Shown here one piece after another: positions 53,701 through 63,565 of a stretch of DNA of 64,000 bases. The notes under the pieces were generated by a model that made no database searches, was not told the origin of the DNA, and saw nothing but the letters and a program-made list of their open reading frames with translations. Source of the stretch: Winogradskyella eximia (GTDB lineage Bacteria; Bacteroidota; Bacteroidia; Flavobacteriales; Flavobacteriaceae); assembly GCF_003386165.1 (NCBI RefSeq), contig NZ_QRDV01000005.1, positions 186,001 through 250,000 on the forward strand, given 5' to 3'. Both the position numbers and the translations under genes were made by a program. Positions within the stretch are counted from its first letter, which is position 1; every line of letters begins with the position of its first letter.

Positions 53701-56428
53701 AATAATTAAACATCTCTTCTTTCTCATCTGGATGAATAAGATTTACCCAACTTTCAATAGTTTTCACATAAGATTCGTGAATACCAAAAATACTATTTAG
53801 TACTGTAGAAGACTCCCAAGTTCTTGTACTCAGATCCAAAACATAAGAACCAATATTAGCAACTTTTTGAGATTGCCTTAAACTATACTCGCTTTCTTGA
53901 AGTTTAATTTCGGATTGTTTTCGCTGTGTAATATCTTGAATAGTACCTATTAAATTTGTAGGCTTATTTTCACTATCAAAAATTAACTCTCCAATACCAT
54001 GTACCCAAATTTCTTCTTGAGTATCATGTTTTATAACTCGGTATTCTTTGTTAAATCTTTCATTATTTGCTACACAATATTTAAAATAATTTAGCAACTC
54101 TTTTCTTTCGTCTATATGGATACGATTATTCCAACTTTCAACCGTCTTAGGGTATGATTCATCTATACCAAAAATCTCATCTAACACGGAAGAACCTGTC
54201 CAAGTTTCATTCTCTATATCTACCGTATACGAACCAATATTAGCTACTTTTTGAGATTGTCTTAAATGGTATTCTCTTTCTAAAATTTTTACCTCAGCCG
54301 TTTTACGTTCAGTAATATCTTGGATAACACCTATCATTTTATCCGGATTTCCTTCACTGTCAAAAATTAATTCACCGATACCATGGACCCAAATATCCTT
54401 ATTACTAACACGCCTTTTAAGCCTGTATTCTCTATTAAATTTTTTGTGATTTTTAATGACGTCTAGCTGTAAATGATTTAGCATTACTTCTTTATCATCA
54501 TCATGTATAAGGCCAATCCAATTTTCAACATTTCTCAAAAACGATTTATTGATTCCAAAAATGCCATCTAATACTGCAGAACTTTCCCAAATACCAGATT
54601 TAATATCGAAGCTATAAGAACCAATATTGGCTACTATTTGAGATTGTCTTAAAAAGTATTCTCTTTCTTTAAGCTTTATTTCTGATTTTTTTTGATAAGT
54701 AATATCCTGTATGCTACCTATCATTTTTGTAGGCTGGTTTTCACTATCAAAAATTAACTCACCAAAACCATTCACCCATATTTCTTCTTGAGTATCGTGT
54801 TTTATAACTCGGTATTCTATACTAACCTTTTTATTATTTGCTACACAGTGACTAAAATATTCTAACAAAGCTTCTCTTTCATCTGGATGCACAAGACTAT
54901 TCCAACCTTCAACAGTTTTTACAAAAGATTCATCCAAACCAAAGATTTCATCTAACACGGAAGAAGTTATCCATTTCTTAGTTTTTAAATCTACAGTATA
55001 AGAACCAATATTAGCTACTTTTTGAGATTGTCTTAAAAAGTATTCGTTTTCTATAAGTTTCGCTTCTGCTTTTTTACGTTCAGTTATGTTACGCCCTATA
55101 GATAATACTTTTCCGTCCTTTTGTTTTTTTGCTGAAATTTCTACATCTACAATTGCTTTATTTTTACATATTAGTTGTCTTTCAAAAAATACAGATTGTC
55201 CTTCAAGAATCCGGCTATAAACATCTGGCATTGTAATAAAATCACCAACAATAATATCTTGAATCTTTAGCTTTGAAAACTCTTCTGATGTATAGCCTAA
55301 GATTTGGTATATTGCTTGGTTAAATTCATGAATAACACCATCGAATGTATACGTTAGAATGGCATCACTCGCCTGATTTATTAATGCATAATACGATTCA
55401 TCCTTTTTCTTAATTTCTAAAATTATTCTAGACTTCTCAAGCGCAATATTAGCCAAGCTTACAGCAAAATCAACCTCCCTAATCTCATCCATTGTAGGTG
55501 ATTTTACGGACTTACTGTATATTGCAAAGGTTCCTAATACAAGATTGTCTTTTGATAAAATAGGAATAGACCAACACGACTTTAAACCGTACTTTAAAGC
55601 AAGATCTTTATGTTTCACCCATAACTCATCTGTAGTTATGTCTGTAACAATAACGGGCTTTTTTGTAAATGCTGCAGTAGGACAAGAGCCAGAATTATTA
55701 AGTATTGGTAAACTTTTAATAGCCAAACAATACGATTCTGGTAAGGATGGTGCAGATTCTAAGATAAGATTAACTCCCTCTTTATCCACTAAACTAATAG
55801 AACCAAAATAATCTGGATGAATTGATTCGAAATTTAAGAGTAATTGGTCAAAAATTTTATTTAGAGGTATGTTTTTAGTGAATAAATCTAGAATTTCATT
55901 TTTACTAATTAACAGCTGCTCTGTTTTACCTTGCTCTATAATCTCATTGCTTAGGTCTATGTTTTTTTGCTCTAAATCACCAATTAAACGCTCATTATAT
56001 AGCTTAGAAACTTCATCCTTAATAAACTTCTTCGCTTCTTTTTGCTTTAATTTAGGTTTTTTTTCAGCAAAAAGATGTTTAATTTCTGTAAGTACTTTAC
56101 TTGAATCTACAGGATCAATTAAATACTTAGAAGCACCTAATTTTAATGCCTTTTGTCTGTCGGATTCATCAGTATAATTAGAGGTATAAACAACAAAAGG
56201 AATATCTTTTAAAAGCTTATCCTTTTTACAAGCTTTACAAAACAAATACCCATCCATAACAGGCATTAATGTTTCTGAGATAATTAAATCTATTTTATGG
56301 TTGTACACTTTCTCTAAACCTATTTTACCATCTTCGGCTTCAATAACAGCATAGCCTGCCTCTTCAAGTATTGTTTTAAGAAAAGTTAGATTTTCTAACG
56401 CAGCATTTACAATTAATATGGTTTTCAT
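50795..56428 (-). CDS. Giant multi-PAS/GAF sigma-54-dependent transcriptional activator
   Basis: This 1877-residue cytosolic protein has no TM segments. The domain order is a degenerate receiver (1-120), GAF (about 170-335, with [18 protein letters not shown]), PAS1 (about 345-450), four near-identical PAS_3 domains at a 128-129-residue period (about 462-840 and 848-965), a divergent PAS6 (about 975-1090), PAS7 (about 1100-1218), PAS8 (about 1228-1345), a second GAF (about 1360-1520) and a coiled coil (1520-1566). An AAA+ sigma-54 domain (about 1570-1800) follows, with Walker A GESGTGKE, loop GSFTGA at 1645-1650 and Walker B TLFLDE. A Fis-type HTH (about 1825-1877) ends the protein. There is no histidine kinase core. 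It should activate sigma-54 promoters in response to several cytosolic signals. Confidence 0.93.
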   Translation of the reverse strand: MKTILIVNAALENLTFLKTILEEAGYAVIEAEDGKIGLEKVYNHKIDLIISETLMPVMDGYLFCKACKKDKLLKDIPFVVYTSNYTDESDRQKALKLGASKYLIDPVDSSKVLTEIKHLFAEKKPKLKQKEAKKFIKDEVSKLYNERLIGDLEQKNIDLSNEIIEQGKTEQLLISKNEILDLFTKNIPLNKIFDQLLLNFESIHPDYFGSISLVDKEGVNLILESAPSLPESYCLAIKSLPILNNSGSCPTAAFTKKPVIVTDITTDELWVKHKDLALKYGLKSCWSIPILSKDNLVLGTFAIYSKSVKSPTMDEIREVDFAVSLANIALEKSRIILEIKKKDESYYALINQASDAILTYTFDGVIHEFNQAIYQILGYTSEEFSKLKIQDIIVGDFITMPDVYSRILEGQSVFFERQLICKNKAIVDVEISAKKQKDGKVLSIGRNITERKKAEAKLIENEYFLRQSQKVANIGSYTVDLKTKKWITSSVLDEIFGLDESFVKTVEGWNSLVHPDEREALLEYFSHCVANNKKVSIEYRVIKHDTQEEIWVNGFGELIFDSENQPTKMIGSIQDITYQKKSEIKLKEREYFLRQSQIVANIGSYSFDIKSGIWESSAVLDGIFGINKSFLRNVENWIGLIHDDDKEVMLNHLQLDVIKNHKKFNREYRLKRRVSNKDIWVHGIGELIFDSEGNPDKMIGVIQDITERKTAEVKILEREYHLRQSQKVANIGSYTVDIENETWTGSSVLDEIFGIDESYPKTVESWNNRIHIDERKELLNYFKYCVANNERFNKEYRVIKHDTQEEIWVHGIGELIFDSENKPTNLIGTIQDITQRKQSEIKLQESEYSLRQSQKVANIGSYVLDLSTRTWESSTVLNSIFGIHESYVKTIESWVNLIHPDEKEEMFNYLENNIINKINFNKEYRVVKPDSKEEIWVYGIGELLYDSDGNAVKLIGTMQDITERKRSRIKLQESEKSLLTAQKLAKIGSFNLDINSLVGETSITFKEIIGVDSTTVVSFPLWKSIVHPEDRALIKDAVIHSQKNKENFSLEYRIISKDENKLKWIHGLGEIIYAKGKAISFIGTIQDITERKKIELDLSIANKFSSSLLKSMHEGLIAINLDSEIVSVNPAFCEMTSFAEDELIGVKRPYPFSPPELRKENDARYKLLLQNKNESDYENTYMRKNGERFPVHVMVSSIYDENGEKTANFATIEDITERRNAEINLQLAKAFNDKLIMAMQEGLLILDMLGKVIKVNDSLCKLLGYSEQELIGLELPYPFAREEDFERMQEIKAKVAKDEAPTFQLEFTRKNGSQFLASFLAGTIKNDNGDVIAIFATIKDVSEEEKAKKVLEENAKKSFERKNVIIELASLVGTDYKDALNKITALSAKTLNVERGSVLKFNKEKTEIFCEKSYTRKNDRYESGQVYSREINEKYFETINKGKIVRSSKAQTYDIFKGFLEDHLIPLNIKSKLSIPIQGINEVYGILCFEEIGVEHFWTTDEEEFATSIANLVSLMIQANERKLAEEASILANNQLTLANNELNKLRNQLEQENVYLRNELDLVFNYEDMVYGSAEFSNVLTELEKVAPTKATVLLLGESGTGKELLARAIHNISTRNNKPLIKVNCAAIPRELLESELFGHKKGSFTGAFNDKIGKFELADQGTLFLDEIGELPIDMQPKILRFLQEGEIEVVGGAVTKKLDVRVIAATNRDLREEIDKKRFREDLFFRLNVFPIRVPALRQRKSDIPLLVEHFVEKFNKDYGKNIKFIADEAMNKLKNYNWPGNIRELENLIERAAILSTDETLSIPGFESSNQMVNPINKKDLSLDVAQRNHILRILEQCDWKISGPNGASELLAVKPSTLRDKMKKLDLKKPD

Positions 56429-56435
56429 ATCTCAA

Positions 56436-56573
56436 TTATTTTTTAAAGATATTCCCTAATTGTTCAACGAAAGAATTGACTATAAATAGGATAGAACCAT
56501 TGTTACTAGGCAAGTACAATAACGCATGCTTGGGCTGCTCGAGATCTTCAAAATTTAAAATAGTAGGATTCAT
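56436..56573 (-). CDS. 45-residue leader ORF immediately upstream of the giant activator
   Basis: The ATG at 56573 gives MNPTILNFEDLEQPKHALLY, then LPSNNGSILFIVNSFVEQLG and NIFKK, and stops 7 nt before the activator ATG. The spacing suggests translational coupling. There is no homology I recognise and no paralog, so it could be a chance frame, but the composition is protein-like. Confidence 0.4.
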   Translation of the reverse strand: MNPTILNFEDLEQPKHALLYLPSNNGSILFIVNSFVEQLGNIFKK

Positions 56574-56999
56574 GTGATTTGTTAGTGTAAGAATTTTAAT
56601 ACCAACATATTAAGGTAATAATATACAAAAAAAATTCGGACAAAAATATACTATTATTCTGAAAAAATACGCTCACAACAACTTAAATACAAAAAATTAT
56701 TTTTACGTATATTACTATATGTCAACACCATAAAACACCAATTCCCTTTCAAATTACAAGGATCACTCAAGCTAAGAACCTTGACGCCATACCCAAATCA
56801 ATTGAAGGCAATCCTTATTTACCATAAACTATTAAAATTTCTAAATGGATGGATATCTACGTCCTAGAGGTTCTATTGTAATATAGTTACATCAAAAACA
56901 CTGAACAAAACACATGAACATTCAATTTCTAAAGGTTTAGAAATGCTATCAGATTTGTTATGTCATCAATAAAAGTATAACAAAGATTATTTTGAATAA
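56574..56999. other. Intergenic region without a recognisable gene
   Basis: These 426 bases lie between the leader ORF and the OsmC-fused hydrolase. Only a TTTCTAAA-GG-TTTAGAAA palindrome (56926-56943), 57 nt after the hydrolase stop, stands out. There is no T-run and no ORF above 30 codons that looks coding. The promoter of the activator must lie here. Confidence 0.5.
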
Positions 57000-58223
57000 T
57001 TAAGATTCTATTATTTTAGTATCAAATATCACTTCACTAGCCACCGTTTTATGTACAGGACATTTAGAAGCTATTTCCTTTAATCTCTGCTTTTGCTTTT
57101 CGTCTAGATTCCCAATAAACTTTAGCTGTTTTGAGATATGATCTAAGTATCCTGGCTTTTCAATATCTAACATTAAGGCATCACTATGCTTTTTTTGATG
57201 AGAAATATAAACATAAACCTCTTGTAGATCCCATTTTTTACGTTCTGCGTACAACTTTAAAGTCATAGCTGTACATGTGGCAATGGCTGCATTGAGATAT
57301 TCGTATGGTGACGGACCAAAATCATCTCCACCAACACTAGTTGGTTCATCTCCAATAAAACTATGTTTATTGGTTTGAATCTGGGTTGTAAAATTGTTTT
57401 CTTTTAAATTGAGATGCGCCACCAATTGCTCTCCTTCGGTACTCAACATTTCGTTTTCTAATTCTGGCAAATACAATTTTACCCATTCTCCAATCATGCT
57501 TCCTGCGTATGCGCTATGTTTTGAATTTGAAAGTAAATGATCGGCATCATTCAAACTCACAAAACTCTTTGGATGCATCGCTTCTTTATATAATTGCTGT
57601 GCATTATCAACACCTACAATAGTATCAAAAGGTGCGTGCATTATAAGTATTGGTTTACGTAGATTTTTCGTTATGGTTGGCAAATCTGTTTTACTAAAAT
57701 CTTGTATAAACTCTTGATTCACCTTAAATGGTCGTCCTCCTATATTTACCTCTACTTCACCTTTATCAGCAACCTCATCTATAGCATGTGAAAAATGTTG
57801 TGTAACGTGATCTACAGCAGCTGGAGCACCTATTGTAGCAACTGCTCTAATGTTTTCTAATTTTGATGCTGCAACAATCACAGCTGCTCCTCCTAACGAA
57901 TGCCCTACCAACAAACTAGGAGCTTTATAATGCGCTGTGATATAATCATTCACAGCAATTAAATCGTCAACGTTGGCAGAAAAATGACTTTCAGAAAACT
58001 CTCCTTCACTTCTACCTAAACCTGTAAAATCGAACCTAACAACTCCAAAACCATGTGCTGTTAATGCTCTTGAAATATTTCGTGTTGCATTTAAGTTACT
58101 CGTACATGAAAAGCAATGTGCAAAAACAGCAAAATAATTCGGCTTTTGATTTGCCGGTAATTCTAAATGTGCAGCTAATGTGTAACCTTTACTATTTTTA
58201 ATTTCTATTTTATTGCTTTTCAT
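57000..58223 (-). CDS. Alpha/beta hydrolase-OsmC fusion protein
   Basis: This 407-residue cytosolic protein has an alpha/beta hydrolase at 1-260, with the nucleophile motif [15 protein letters not shown], oxyanion region [10 protein letters not shown] and a late catalytic-His segment DADHLLSN. An OsmC domain at about 270-407 has [17 protein letters not shown] and the second Cys in [10 protein letters not shown]. The OsmC cysteine pair reduces organic hydroperoxides; the hydrolase partner is of unknown specificity. It is the last gene of the methionine-sulfoxide repair cluster. Confidence 0.9.
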   Translation of the reverse strand: MKSNKIEIKNSKGYTLAAHLELPANQKPNYFAVFAHCFSCTSNLNATRNISRALTAHGFGVVRFDFTGLGRSEGEFSESHFSANVDDLIAVNDYITAHYKAPSLLVGHSLGGAAVIVAASKLENIRAVATIGAPAAVDHVTQHFSHAIDEVADKGEVEVNIGGRPFKVNQEFIQDFSKTDLPTITKNLRKPILIMHAPFDTIVGVDNAQQLYKEAMHPKSFVSLNDADHLLSNSKHSAYAGSMIGEWVKLYLPELENEMLSTEGEQLVAHLNLKENNFTTQIQTNKHSFIGDEPTSVGGDDFGPSPYEYLNAAIATCTAMTLKLYAERKKWDLQEVYVYISHQKKHSDALMLDIEKPGYLDHISKQLKFIGNLDEKQKQRLKEIASKCPVHKTVASEVIFDTKIIES

Positions 58224-58229
58224 AATGAT

Positions 58230-58745
58230 TTAATATTTTAAATGTCTTGTTTTAGTTATGTCGGTATAGTTTCTAAAACTTTCTAAGAGTACCTTTAATT
58301 TTGGATTTATAAATGTTTCACAAAACGGTTTATCCGGATTTTTATAATAGTAATTCAGAATCTCTTCTCTAGATGGTTTAAATTCTGAAAACTTAAGCAC
58401 CTGTGTAACTAGTTGATTATTAAATTTATGTTGAAGTGTTTTAAGCACATCTACAACCTCACTTTCTTCATTCTCGTCAAAAACATAAATCGCAGAACGG
58501 TATTTTTTACGCATACTATGAGCTGATGTGCTATTGTGTGTATGCAAATGAATTTCGATTAATACTTCTATTGGTATTATAGCCGCATTATACTCTACAA
58601 TTACAGCTTCAGAGAAACTAGCGTTATTTCCACTTGAAGCAATCCAACCTTGTTGCACATTTTCTACACCAACAAGGGACTGAAATACAGCTTCTGTACA
58701 CCAATGACATCCTCCACCGAATCCTATTCTATTAAGGTTCTTCAT
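58230..58745 (-). CDS. MsrA-family peptide methionine sulfoxide reductase, divergent
   Basis: This 171-residue protein has the MsrA fold, but the active-site loop reads GGGCHWCTEAVFQ (canonical GGCFWG), adding a second Cys two residues after His. Downstream are IHLHTHNSTSAH, KKYRSAIYV and NYYYKNPDKPFCETFI with a possible resolving Cys. It is a paralog of the canonical MsrA at 60084-60590. It may be a methionine-S-sulfoxide reductase with a different thiol relay. It lies 6 nt upstream of the hydrolase-OsmC gene. Confidence 0.8.
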   Translation of the reverse strand: MKNLNRIGFGGGCHWCTEAVFQSLVGVENVQQGWIASSGNNASFSEAVIVEYNAAIIPIEVLIEIHLHTHNSTSAHSMRKKYRSAIYVFDENEESEVVDVLKTLQHKFNNQLVTQVLKFSEFKPSREEILNYYYKNPDKPFCETFINPKLKVLLESFRNYTDITKTRHLKY

Positions 58746-58782
58746 CGTAAAATAGGATGCTCCAAAGCATTAAAAGATACCA

Positions 58783-59064
58783 TTATTCAGTTATTTCTAT
58801 GCCTCGCCAAAATGCAACATGATTCTTTATGGCTTTTGCCAATTCTGAAGGATTCTCGTAATACCAAACCGCATCTTTATTAACTTTACCATCAACCTCT
58901 AGAGAATAGTAAGAAGCCTCTCCTTTCCATGCACATGTAGATTTTAAATCACTAGATTTACAAAACGCTTTATTTAAACTCTCTTCAGGAAAATAGTGAT
59001 TTCCTTCAATAACTACTGTATTATTGCTTTCTGCGATGACTTTATTATTCCAAATTGCTTTCAT
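58783..59064 (-). CDS. DUF427 domain protein
   Basis: This 93-residue single-domain protein shows the DUF427 pattern MKAIWNNKVIAESNNTVVIEGNHYFP, STCAWKGEASYYSLEVDG, AVWYYENPSELAKAIKNHVAFWRG. The fold is known but the activity is not. It lies within the oxidative-repair cluster, 37 nt upstream of the divergent MsrA gene. Confidence 0.9.
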   Translation of the reverse strand: MKAIWNNKVIAESNNTVVIEGNHYFPEESLNKAFCKSSDLKSTCAWKGEASYYSLEVDGKVNKDAVWYYENPSELAKAIKNHVAFWRGIEITE

Positions 59065-59107
59065 AATGTACTTTTATTTTAGGACTAATTACTTGTTCTA
59101 GTATTAC

Positions 59108-60067
59108 TTAATTCCATGTCAACGCTTTTCTTTCTTCCCAATAGCTACTATTTGAAATCTTAAAAGCGCTTAATTGTTCTATTTCAGAATTGGTTAAAGA
59201 AAATTGATCTGCTTTTAAATTAGCTGACAAATGCTCAGCATTGTTTGCTCCACTTAATACTAATGCCTCTGGAAAAACAGCGATACAATATCTCAAAGCA
59301 ATAGCATCTGCGCCAACATTATACTGCTTTGCCAAACGATTTATCAAATCATAAAGCTTACGATATTGAGGGTAATCTTCATTAGGAATTAATCTACCAT
59401 TGGCTAAGGCTTCTTTAATAATGAATGGCCCTTTAAGACTTTTTAACGCTTCAGCATATTTAAATACACTTTGATCTAAAATGTTATAGGTACACTGAAA
59501 GGATTGAAATAAGCTTTCATTTTCAACCTGAATAGACAGCCCTTTTTCTAAAACTTCGGTTTGGTTGGCACCTGTCGTGGTTAAACCAATAATGATATTA
59601 TGCTCCTGCTTTAATTCGTGCAAACGCTTTAAAACTTCAACATTTTCAAGAACTCCAGTATCAAAAGTAGCAGAATGAATCTGATATACTTTTAAATAAG
59701 GCAATAGTTCTTTTGAAAATTCCCATTGCTCATTCAGCTTATTTAACGAGTGCTCTTTAACTTCATGTTGCGTTGCATTTGGATCAAAATTGGCAACATA
59801 AGTGTAACCCCATTTTGTAGAGACTTGAATACTTGGATCATTTTTAGTTTTCAACCATTGTAACAACAATTGCTCTGCAATACCATAACCTGGTGAAGTA
59901 TCAAAATACCGAATCCCTTTATTGTAAGCATCTTCTAGCACCTCTAATCCGTTTTCTTTAAATATTGGTAGAGAAAATGGCTCTGTATTAGCATCTTGTT
60001 TAATATTAATATAAAGTGGTCTGCCAATAGCTGCTGTTCCTAATCCGATATGTTTTGAGTTTATCAC
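59108..60067 (-). CDS. Aldo/keto reductase
   Basis: This 319-residue TIM-barrel NADPH-dependent oxidoreductase has IRYFDTSPGYGIAEQLL with the catalytic Asp and Tyr, VSTKWGYTY with Lys, and YQIHSATFD with His. C-terminal ALRYCIAVFPEALVLSGANNAEHLSANL resembles the cofactor-binding region. It is similar in layout to D-threo-aldose/galactose dehydrogenase-type members. The substrate is unknown. It lies 16 nt downstream of msrA. Confidence 0.88.
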   Translation of the reverse strand: MINSKHIGLGTAAIGRPLYINIKQDANTEPFSLPIFKENGLEVLEDAYNKGIRYFDTSPGYGIAEQLLLQWLKTKNDPSIQVSTKWGYTYVANFDPNATQHEVKEHSLNKLNEQWEFSKELLPYLKVYQIHSATFDTGVLENVEVLKRLHELKQEHNIIIGLTTTGANQTEVLEKGLSIQVENESLFQSFQCTYNILDQSVFKYAEALKSLKGPFIIKEALANGRLIPNEDYPQYRKLYDLINRLAKQYNVGADAIALRYCIAVFPEALVLSGANNAEHLSANLKADQFSLTNSEIEQLSAFKISNSSYWEERKALTWN

Positions 60068-60083
60068 TTAGTCGATATTTATG

Positions 60084-60590
60084 TTATTTGTCTTCTTTTA
60101 TAAAACTTTCATCAAATCTTAAAAAATGACATGTGTAACCATTTGGGTTTTTAACCAAATAATCCTGATGATTTTCTTCTGCTTTCCAAAATGGAGAGAA
60201 TGGCTCTAAAGTTGTAACAACCTCACCATCCCATTTACCAGAAGCATTGACTATATTAATCATTTCTTCTGCTATAGACTTTTCTTCTTCATTTTGATAA
60301 AAAATAGCAGATCTATAACTAGAACCTTTATCATTGCCTTGCTGATCTACAGTTGTTGGATTATGCATTCTGAAAAAATAATCCAAAATTTTTCTAAAAG
60401 AGGTTTCAGTAGGATCGTATATTAACTCTATCCCTTCTGCATGGCCTGGATGATATTTATAACTCGGATTCTCATTTTCTCCTCCTTGGTAACCCACTTC
60501 TGTATCTTTTATTCCAGGTTGCGTTCTAAATAAATCCTCCATTCCCCAAAAACAGCCTCCTGCTATATATGCTTTTTTATAATTTTCCAT
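60084..60590 (-). CDS. msrA: Peptide-methionine (S)-S-oxide reductase
   Basis: This 168-residue cytosolic enzyme has the canonical active site AGGCFWGMEDLF, VGYQGG, HPGHAEGIELIYDP, FFRMHNPTTVDQQGND and YRSAIFY. It reduces methionine-S-sulfoxide using thioredoxin. It lies 42 nt downstream of selO and belongs to the same cluster as msrB. Confidence 0.96.
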   Translation of the reverse strand: MENYKKAYIAGGCFWGMEDLFRTQPGIKDTEVGYQGGENENPSYKYHPGHAEGIELIYDPTETSFRKILDYFFRMHNPTTVDQQGNDKGSSYRSAIFYQNEEEKSIAEEMINIVNASGKWDGEVVTTLEPFSPFWKAEENHQDYLVKNPNGYTCHFLRFDESFIKEDK

Positions 60591-60632
60591 TGTTTTCTTT
60601 TTCTGTTAAAAATGTTATTTTTTTTAATTTGA

Positions 60633-62201
60633 TTATGAGCTACAAGACAACATAGAACAACCTACTTTATTCCTAGCCCATTCTGGTCTTTTTGAAAACC
60701 ATTTTTCTGATGTTGGTTGCTCATCATAAGGTTTTTTAAGTAAATTAAAAAACTCTTCTATTAACTTATAATCTCCCTTATCCGCATCGTCTATGGCTAA
60801 TTGAGCCATATAATTACGAAGGACGTATTTAGGGTTTATACTGTTCATTTCAAGTTTTCGTTCTTGGTCTGTACTTTGCTCTTTTGCCAAGCGCTTACCA
60901 TAATTACTAAACCAATGCTTCCAACTGTCTTTTATATCACCATTTATTTCATTTGGTTTATAAAAGGCATTACTAATAATAGACCACCATTCTTGATATT
61001 CTGAAGTCTTCAAATTGGCTAAATTTCTAAAAAATATAGTCATATCTGTTTCCGATGTATGCAGTACTTTTTCTAGTTCTTCAATTAATTCACCATCACT
61101 TTCAATTTCAACTTTTAAACCTAATTTAGAACGCATCATATCTCTATATGCTGTTTCTGCTTCTTTAGGAAAATCATTCAAAATCGTTTCAAAAGGTTCC
61201 GCATCTTCTACTAGTGGATAAATGGCATTGGCTAATTGAAATAAATTCCAATGTGTAATTTGCATTTGCGAACCGTAACTATATCTTTTATGAGTATTAT
61301 CTGTTGTATTTGGTGTCCATCCATGATCATAGCCTTCTAACCAGCCATATGGTCCATAATCTATAGTTAAACCAAGAATAGACATATTGTCTGTATTCAT
61401 AACACCATGCACAAAACCGACACGTTGCCAATGAATTACCATATCTAAGCTTCTTGTAGCCACTTCTTTCATAAAAGCGATATACACTGCTTTTGATGGT
61501 TTACCTAAATGTGAATAATGCGTATTAATAGTAAAATCAACTAACGTTTTTAAGGTATCTACATCTCCTCGCGATGGAAAAATTTGATAACTACCAAAGC
61601 GCAAAAATGAAGGTGATACTCGTGCAACAATTGCTCCTTTTTCGTAATCTGGATTTCCATTATACATTACATCACGCAACACTTGATCACCAGACAATGA
61701 CAACGACAAAGCTCGTGTTGTAGGCACACCCAAATGAAACATGGCTTCGCTACATAAATACTCTCTAATGGATGAGCGTAAAACCGCTAAACCATCCGCA
61801 GATCTAGAATACGGTGTTTCACCAGCACCTTTTAATTGCAATGCCCAATGTTTATTTTTATGTTCTATTTCAGCTAAATTAATAGCTCTACCATCACCTA
61901 ATTGTCCTGCCCAATTGCCAAACTGATGGCCTGCATAGCACATGGCATAAGGCTTAGTGTTAGGAAAAATTTCTGCGCCTGTAACTAAGTTTAAAAAGTC
62001 TTTAGTTTCACTATCCTCCTTGGTTAGTCCAAGATTATTCAACATTTCTGGAGACACATGAATTAATGAAGGATTACTAGGAATTTTAGGTGTCACAAAA
62101 GAAAAACAGGCTTCACTTACTTGTCTCCTACTATTTTCGAGAATTGGATCTGCCGGAAGCTCTTTATTAAACTTATCTTTTATATTGAGTTTTAATGTCA
62201 T
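60633..62201 (-). CDS. selO: Protein adenylyltransferase SelO (YdiU family)
   Basis: This 522-residue pseudokinase-fold enzyme transfers AMP to proteins. Visible are AGHQFGNWAGQLGDGRAINL, LQLKGAGETPYSRSADG, VLRSSIREYLCSEAM, FVHGVMNTDNMSI and IDYGPYGWLEGYDHG, the metal/ATP motifs of the family. The protein ends in SCSS with Cys520 at the position that is selenocysteine in animal SelO. Its place between msrB and msrA fits its known link to redox homeostasis. Confidence 0.95.
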   Translation of the reverse strand: MTLKLNIKDKFNKELPADPILENSRRQVSEACFSFVTPKIPSNPSLIHVSPEMLNNLGLTKEDSETKDFLNLVTGAEIFPNTKPYAMCYAGHQFGNWAGQLGDGRAINLAEIEHKNKHWALQLKGAGETPYSRSADGLAVLRSSIREYLCSEAMFHLGVPTTRALSLSLSGDQVLRDVMYNGNPDYEKGAIVARVSPSFLRFGSYQIFPSRGDVDTLKTLVDFTINTHYSHLGKPSKAVYIAFMKEVATRSLDMVIHWQRVGFVHGVMNTDNMSILGLTIDYGPYGWLEGYDHGWTPNTTDNTHKRYSYGSQMQITHWNLFQLANAIYPLVEDAEPFETILNDFPKEAETAYRDMMRSKLGLKVEIESDGELIEELEKVLHTSETDMTIFFRNLANLKTSEYQEWWSIISNAFYKPNEINGDIKDSWKHWFSNYGKRLAKEQSTDQERKLEMNSINPKYVLRNYMAQLAIDDADKGDYKLIEEFFNLLKKPYDEQPTSEKWFSKRPEWARNKVGCSMLSCSS

Positions 62202-62219
62202 TGTTTTTTTATGCTTTCA

Positions 62220-62681
62220 CTATTCTTTTTCTTCTTTTTGAGATTGAAGCACCATAGATTCTGAATTAATGCAATATCTTAAACCACTTGGTTCAGGACC
62301 ATCAGGAAAAACATGACCTTGGTGCGCATCGCACGTATTGCACTGCACTTCTACCCTAACCATACCAAAAGATGTATCTCTTATATACTTAATAGCATTT
62401 TCTTTAATGGGCTGTGAAAAACTAGGCCAACCAGATCCTGATTCGAATTTAATTGTAGAATCAAACAATGGTGTATCACAACAAACACAATTATATTTCC
62501 CAGCATCGTATCTGCTACATAATGCTCCAGAATTTGGAGCTTCTGTACCAGCCATTCGAGTTATTCTAAATTGTTCTGGCGTTAAAATAGCACGCCATTC
62601 ATCTTCGGTTTTTTCTACTCTTCGATCTGGTTTTGGATTTCCGTTAATCGAAAAATTGATAATATCTTTCCACGTTAACAT
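62220..62681 (-). CDS. msrB: Peptide-methionine (R)-S-oxide reductase
   Basis: This 153-residue enzyme has two zinc Cys pairs (NCVCCDTPLF and QCNTCDAHQGHVFPDG), SGSGWPSFSQP, and the catalytic Cys in SGLRYCINSESM. It reduces methionine-R-sulfoxide, complementing MsrA. It is the first gene of the repair cluster and lies 18 nt upstream of selO. Confidence 0.96.
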   Translation of the reverse strand: MLTWKDIINFSINGNPKPDRRVEKTEDEWRAILTPEQFRITRMAGTEAPNSGALCSRYDAGKYNCVCCDTPLFDSTIKFESGSGWPSFSQPIKENAIKYIRDTSFGMVRVEVQCNTCDAHQGHVFPDGPEPSGLRYCINSESMVLQSQKEEKE

Positions 62682-63043
62682 AGCTTTCTTTTTTTGATTT
62701 TTAGTCGAAATGAAATACTAAAAATTACTTCTTATACACAACGCATGTAACTTATATTTATGCTTATTGGAAAAAGCAACAAATACAACACACTTATAAT
62801 TTATAGTGACATAAGTTAAACCTAGTATTACTTCAAAATTAAAGTATTTAGACGTGCAAAGATAAGCAGCACATAATAAATACACCTGAAGAATTTAACT
62901 GCATATGAATCAGTATTTAACAATTATAAATTTTTAGAAATTATTAACAAAAACACATTGTCATCTGATCCAGATCATTTCAAAAAAACTGGTTTCGTTA
63001 TAATTTAGTGGTAAATAAATTGTTTAACTTAAATTATAAAATT
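62682..63043. other. Divergent promoter region of msrB and hsp20
   Basis: These 362 AT-rich bases contain no ORF that looks coding. A weak relative of the Crp/Fnr-type site (GTGAC-ATAA-GTTAA, 62806-62819) is present, but no TAnnTTTG lies at 22 nt on either strand. Confidence 0.5.
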
Positions 63044-63478
63044 ATGTCACTAGTAAAGTTTAGTAAAAGACCATGGGGAAAACTTATTACATCAGATTTT
63101 TTTGATAATGACAATTTCCTAGACCGACAATTATTTCATCAAAAACTGGAAGAGCCAGCTTTAAACATTAAAGAAACTGATGATGCCTTTGAGGTAGAAT
63201 TAGCTGCACCTGGATATGCAAAAAATGATTTTAATGTCACCATCGATGAGGGATGTTTAAATATTGCTGCAGAAAGTTCAAATTCTAAAGAAGAAAAAGA
63301 GGACAACTATACACGAAAAGAATTTAGTTATAACTCTTTTGAAAAAAGATTACAACTTCCAGATTCTGTGAAAGATGAAGATATTAAAGCAAAATACAAA
63401 GATGGTATTCTTAGCTTTAATTTACTTAAAAAAGCAGATGCTAAGAATCATAAACCAAAAAAAGTAGAGATTGCTTAA
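63044..63478 (+). CDS. Hsp20/alpha-crystallin small heat-shock protein
   Basis: This protein has 144 residues from the ATG at 63044; a GTG-started frame from 63008 is open but lacks conserved residues. The alpha-crystallin domain spans about 45-135 (ALNIKETDDAFEVELAAPGY, KDEDIKAKYKDGILSFNLLKK with the GxLxxxxxK motif). It is an ATP-independent holdase chaperone. The gene is single, followed by a strong terminator. Confidence 0.93.
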   Translation: MSLVKFSKRPWGKLITSDFFDNDNFLDRQLFHQKLEEPALNIKETDDAFEVELAAPGYAKNDFNVTIDEGCLNIAAESSNSKEEKEDNYTRKEFSYNSFEKRLQLPDSVKDEDIKAKYKDGILSFNLLKKADAKNHKPKKVEIA

Positions 63479-63500
63479 TTATCTAAACCTTAAAAAAAGA

Positions 63501-63537
63501 AAGTAGGAAATGAATATTATCATTTCCTACTTTTTTG
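63501..63537. terminator. Bidirectional terminator between hsp20 and peroxiredoxin copy 2
   Basis: Arms AAGTAGGAAATG and CATTTCCTACTT around an 8-nt loop have an A-run on the left and T-run on the right. It serves both converging genes. Confidence 0.9.
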
Positions 63538-63565
63538 TTTCTATTTTAAACTTATAAATTTTGAA

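Noticed and set aside
56926..56943. TTTCTAAA-GG-TTTAGAAA as terminator of the OsmC-fused hydrolase
   Set aside because: The 2-nt loop and lack of a following T-run make it a poor terminator; it may be decay of an intergenic repeat.
62806..62819. GTGAC-ATAA-GTTAA between msrB and hsp20 as a regulon site
   Set aside because: Two mismatches and no -7 box at the required spacing; TGTATTTG nearby is 4 nt out of register.
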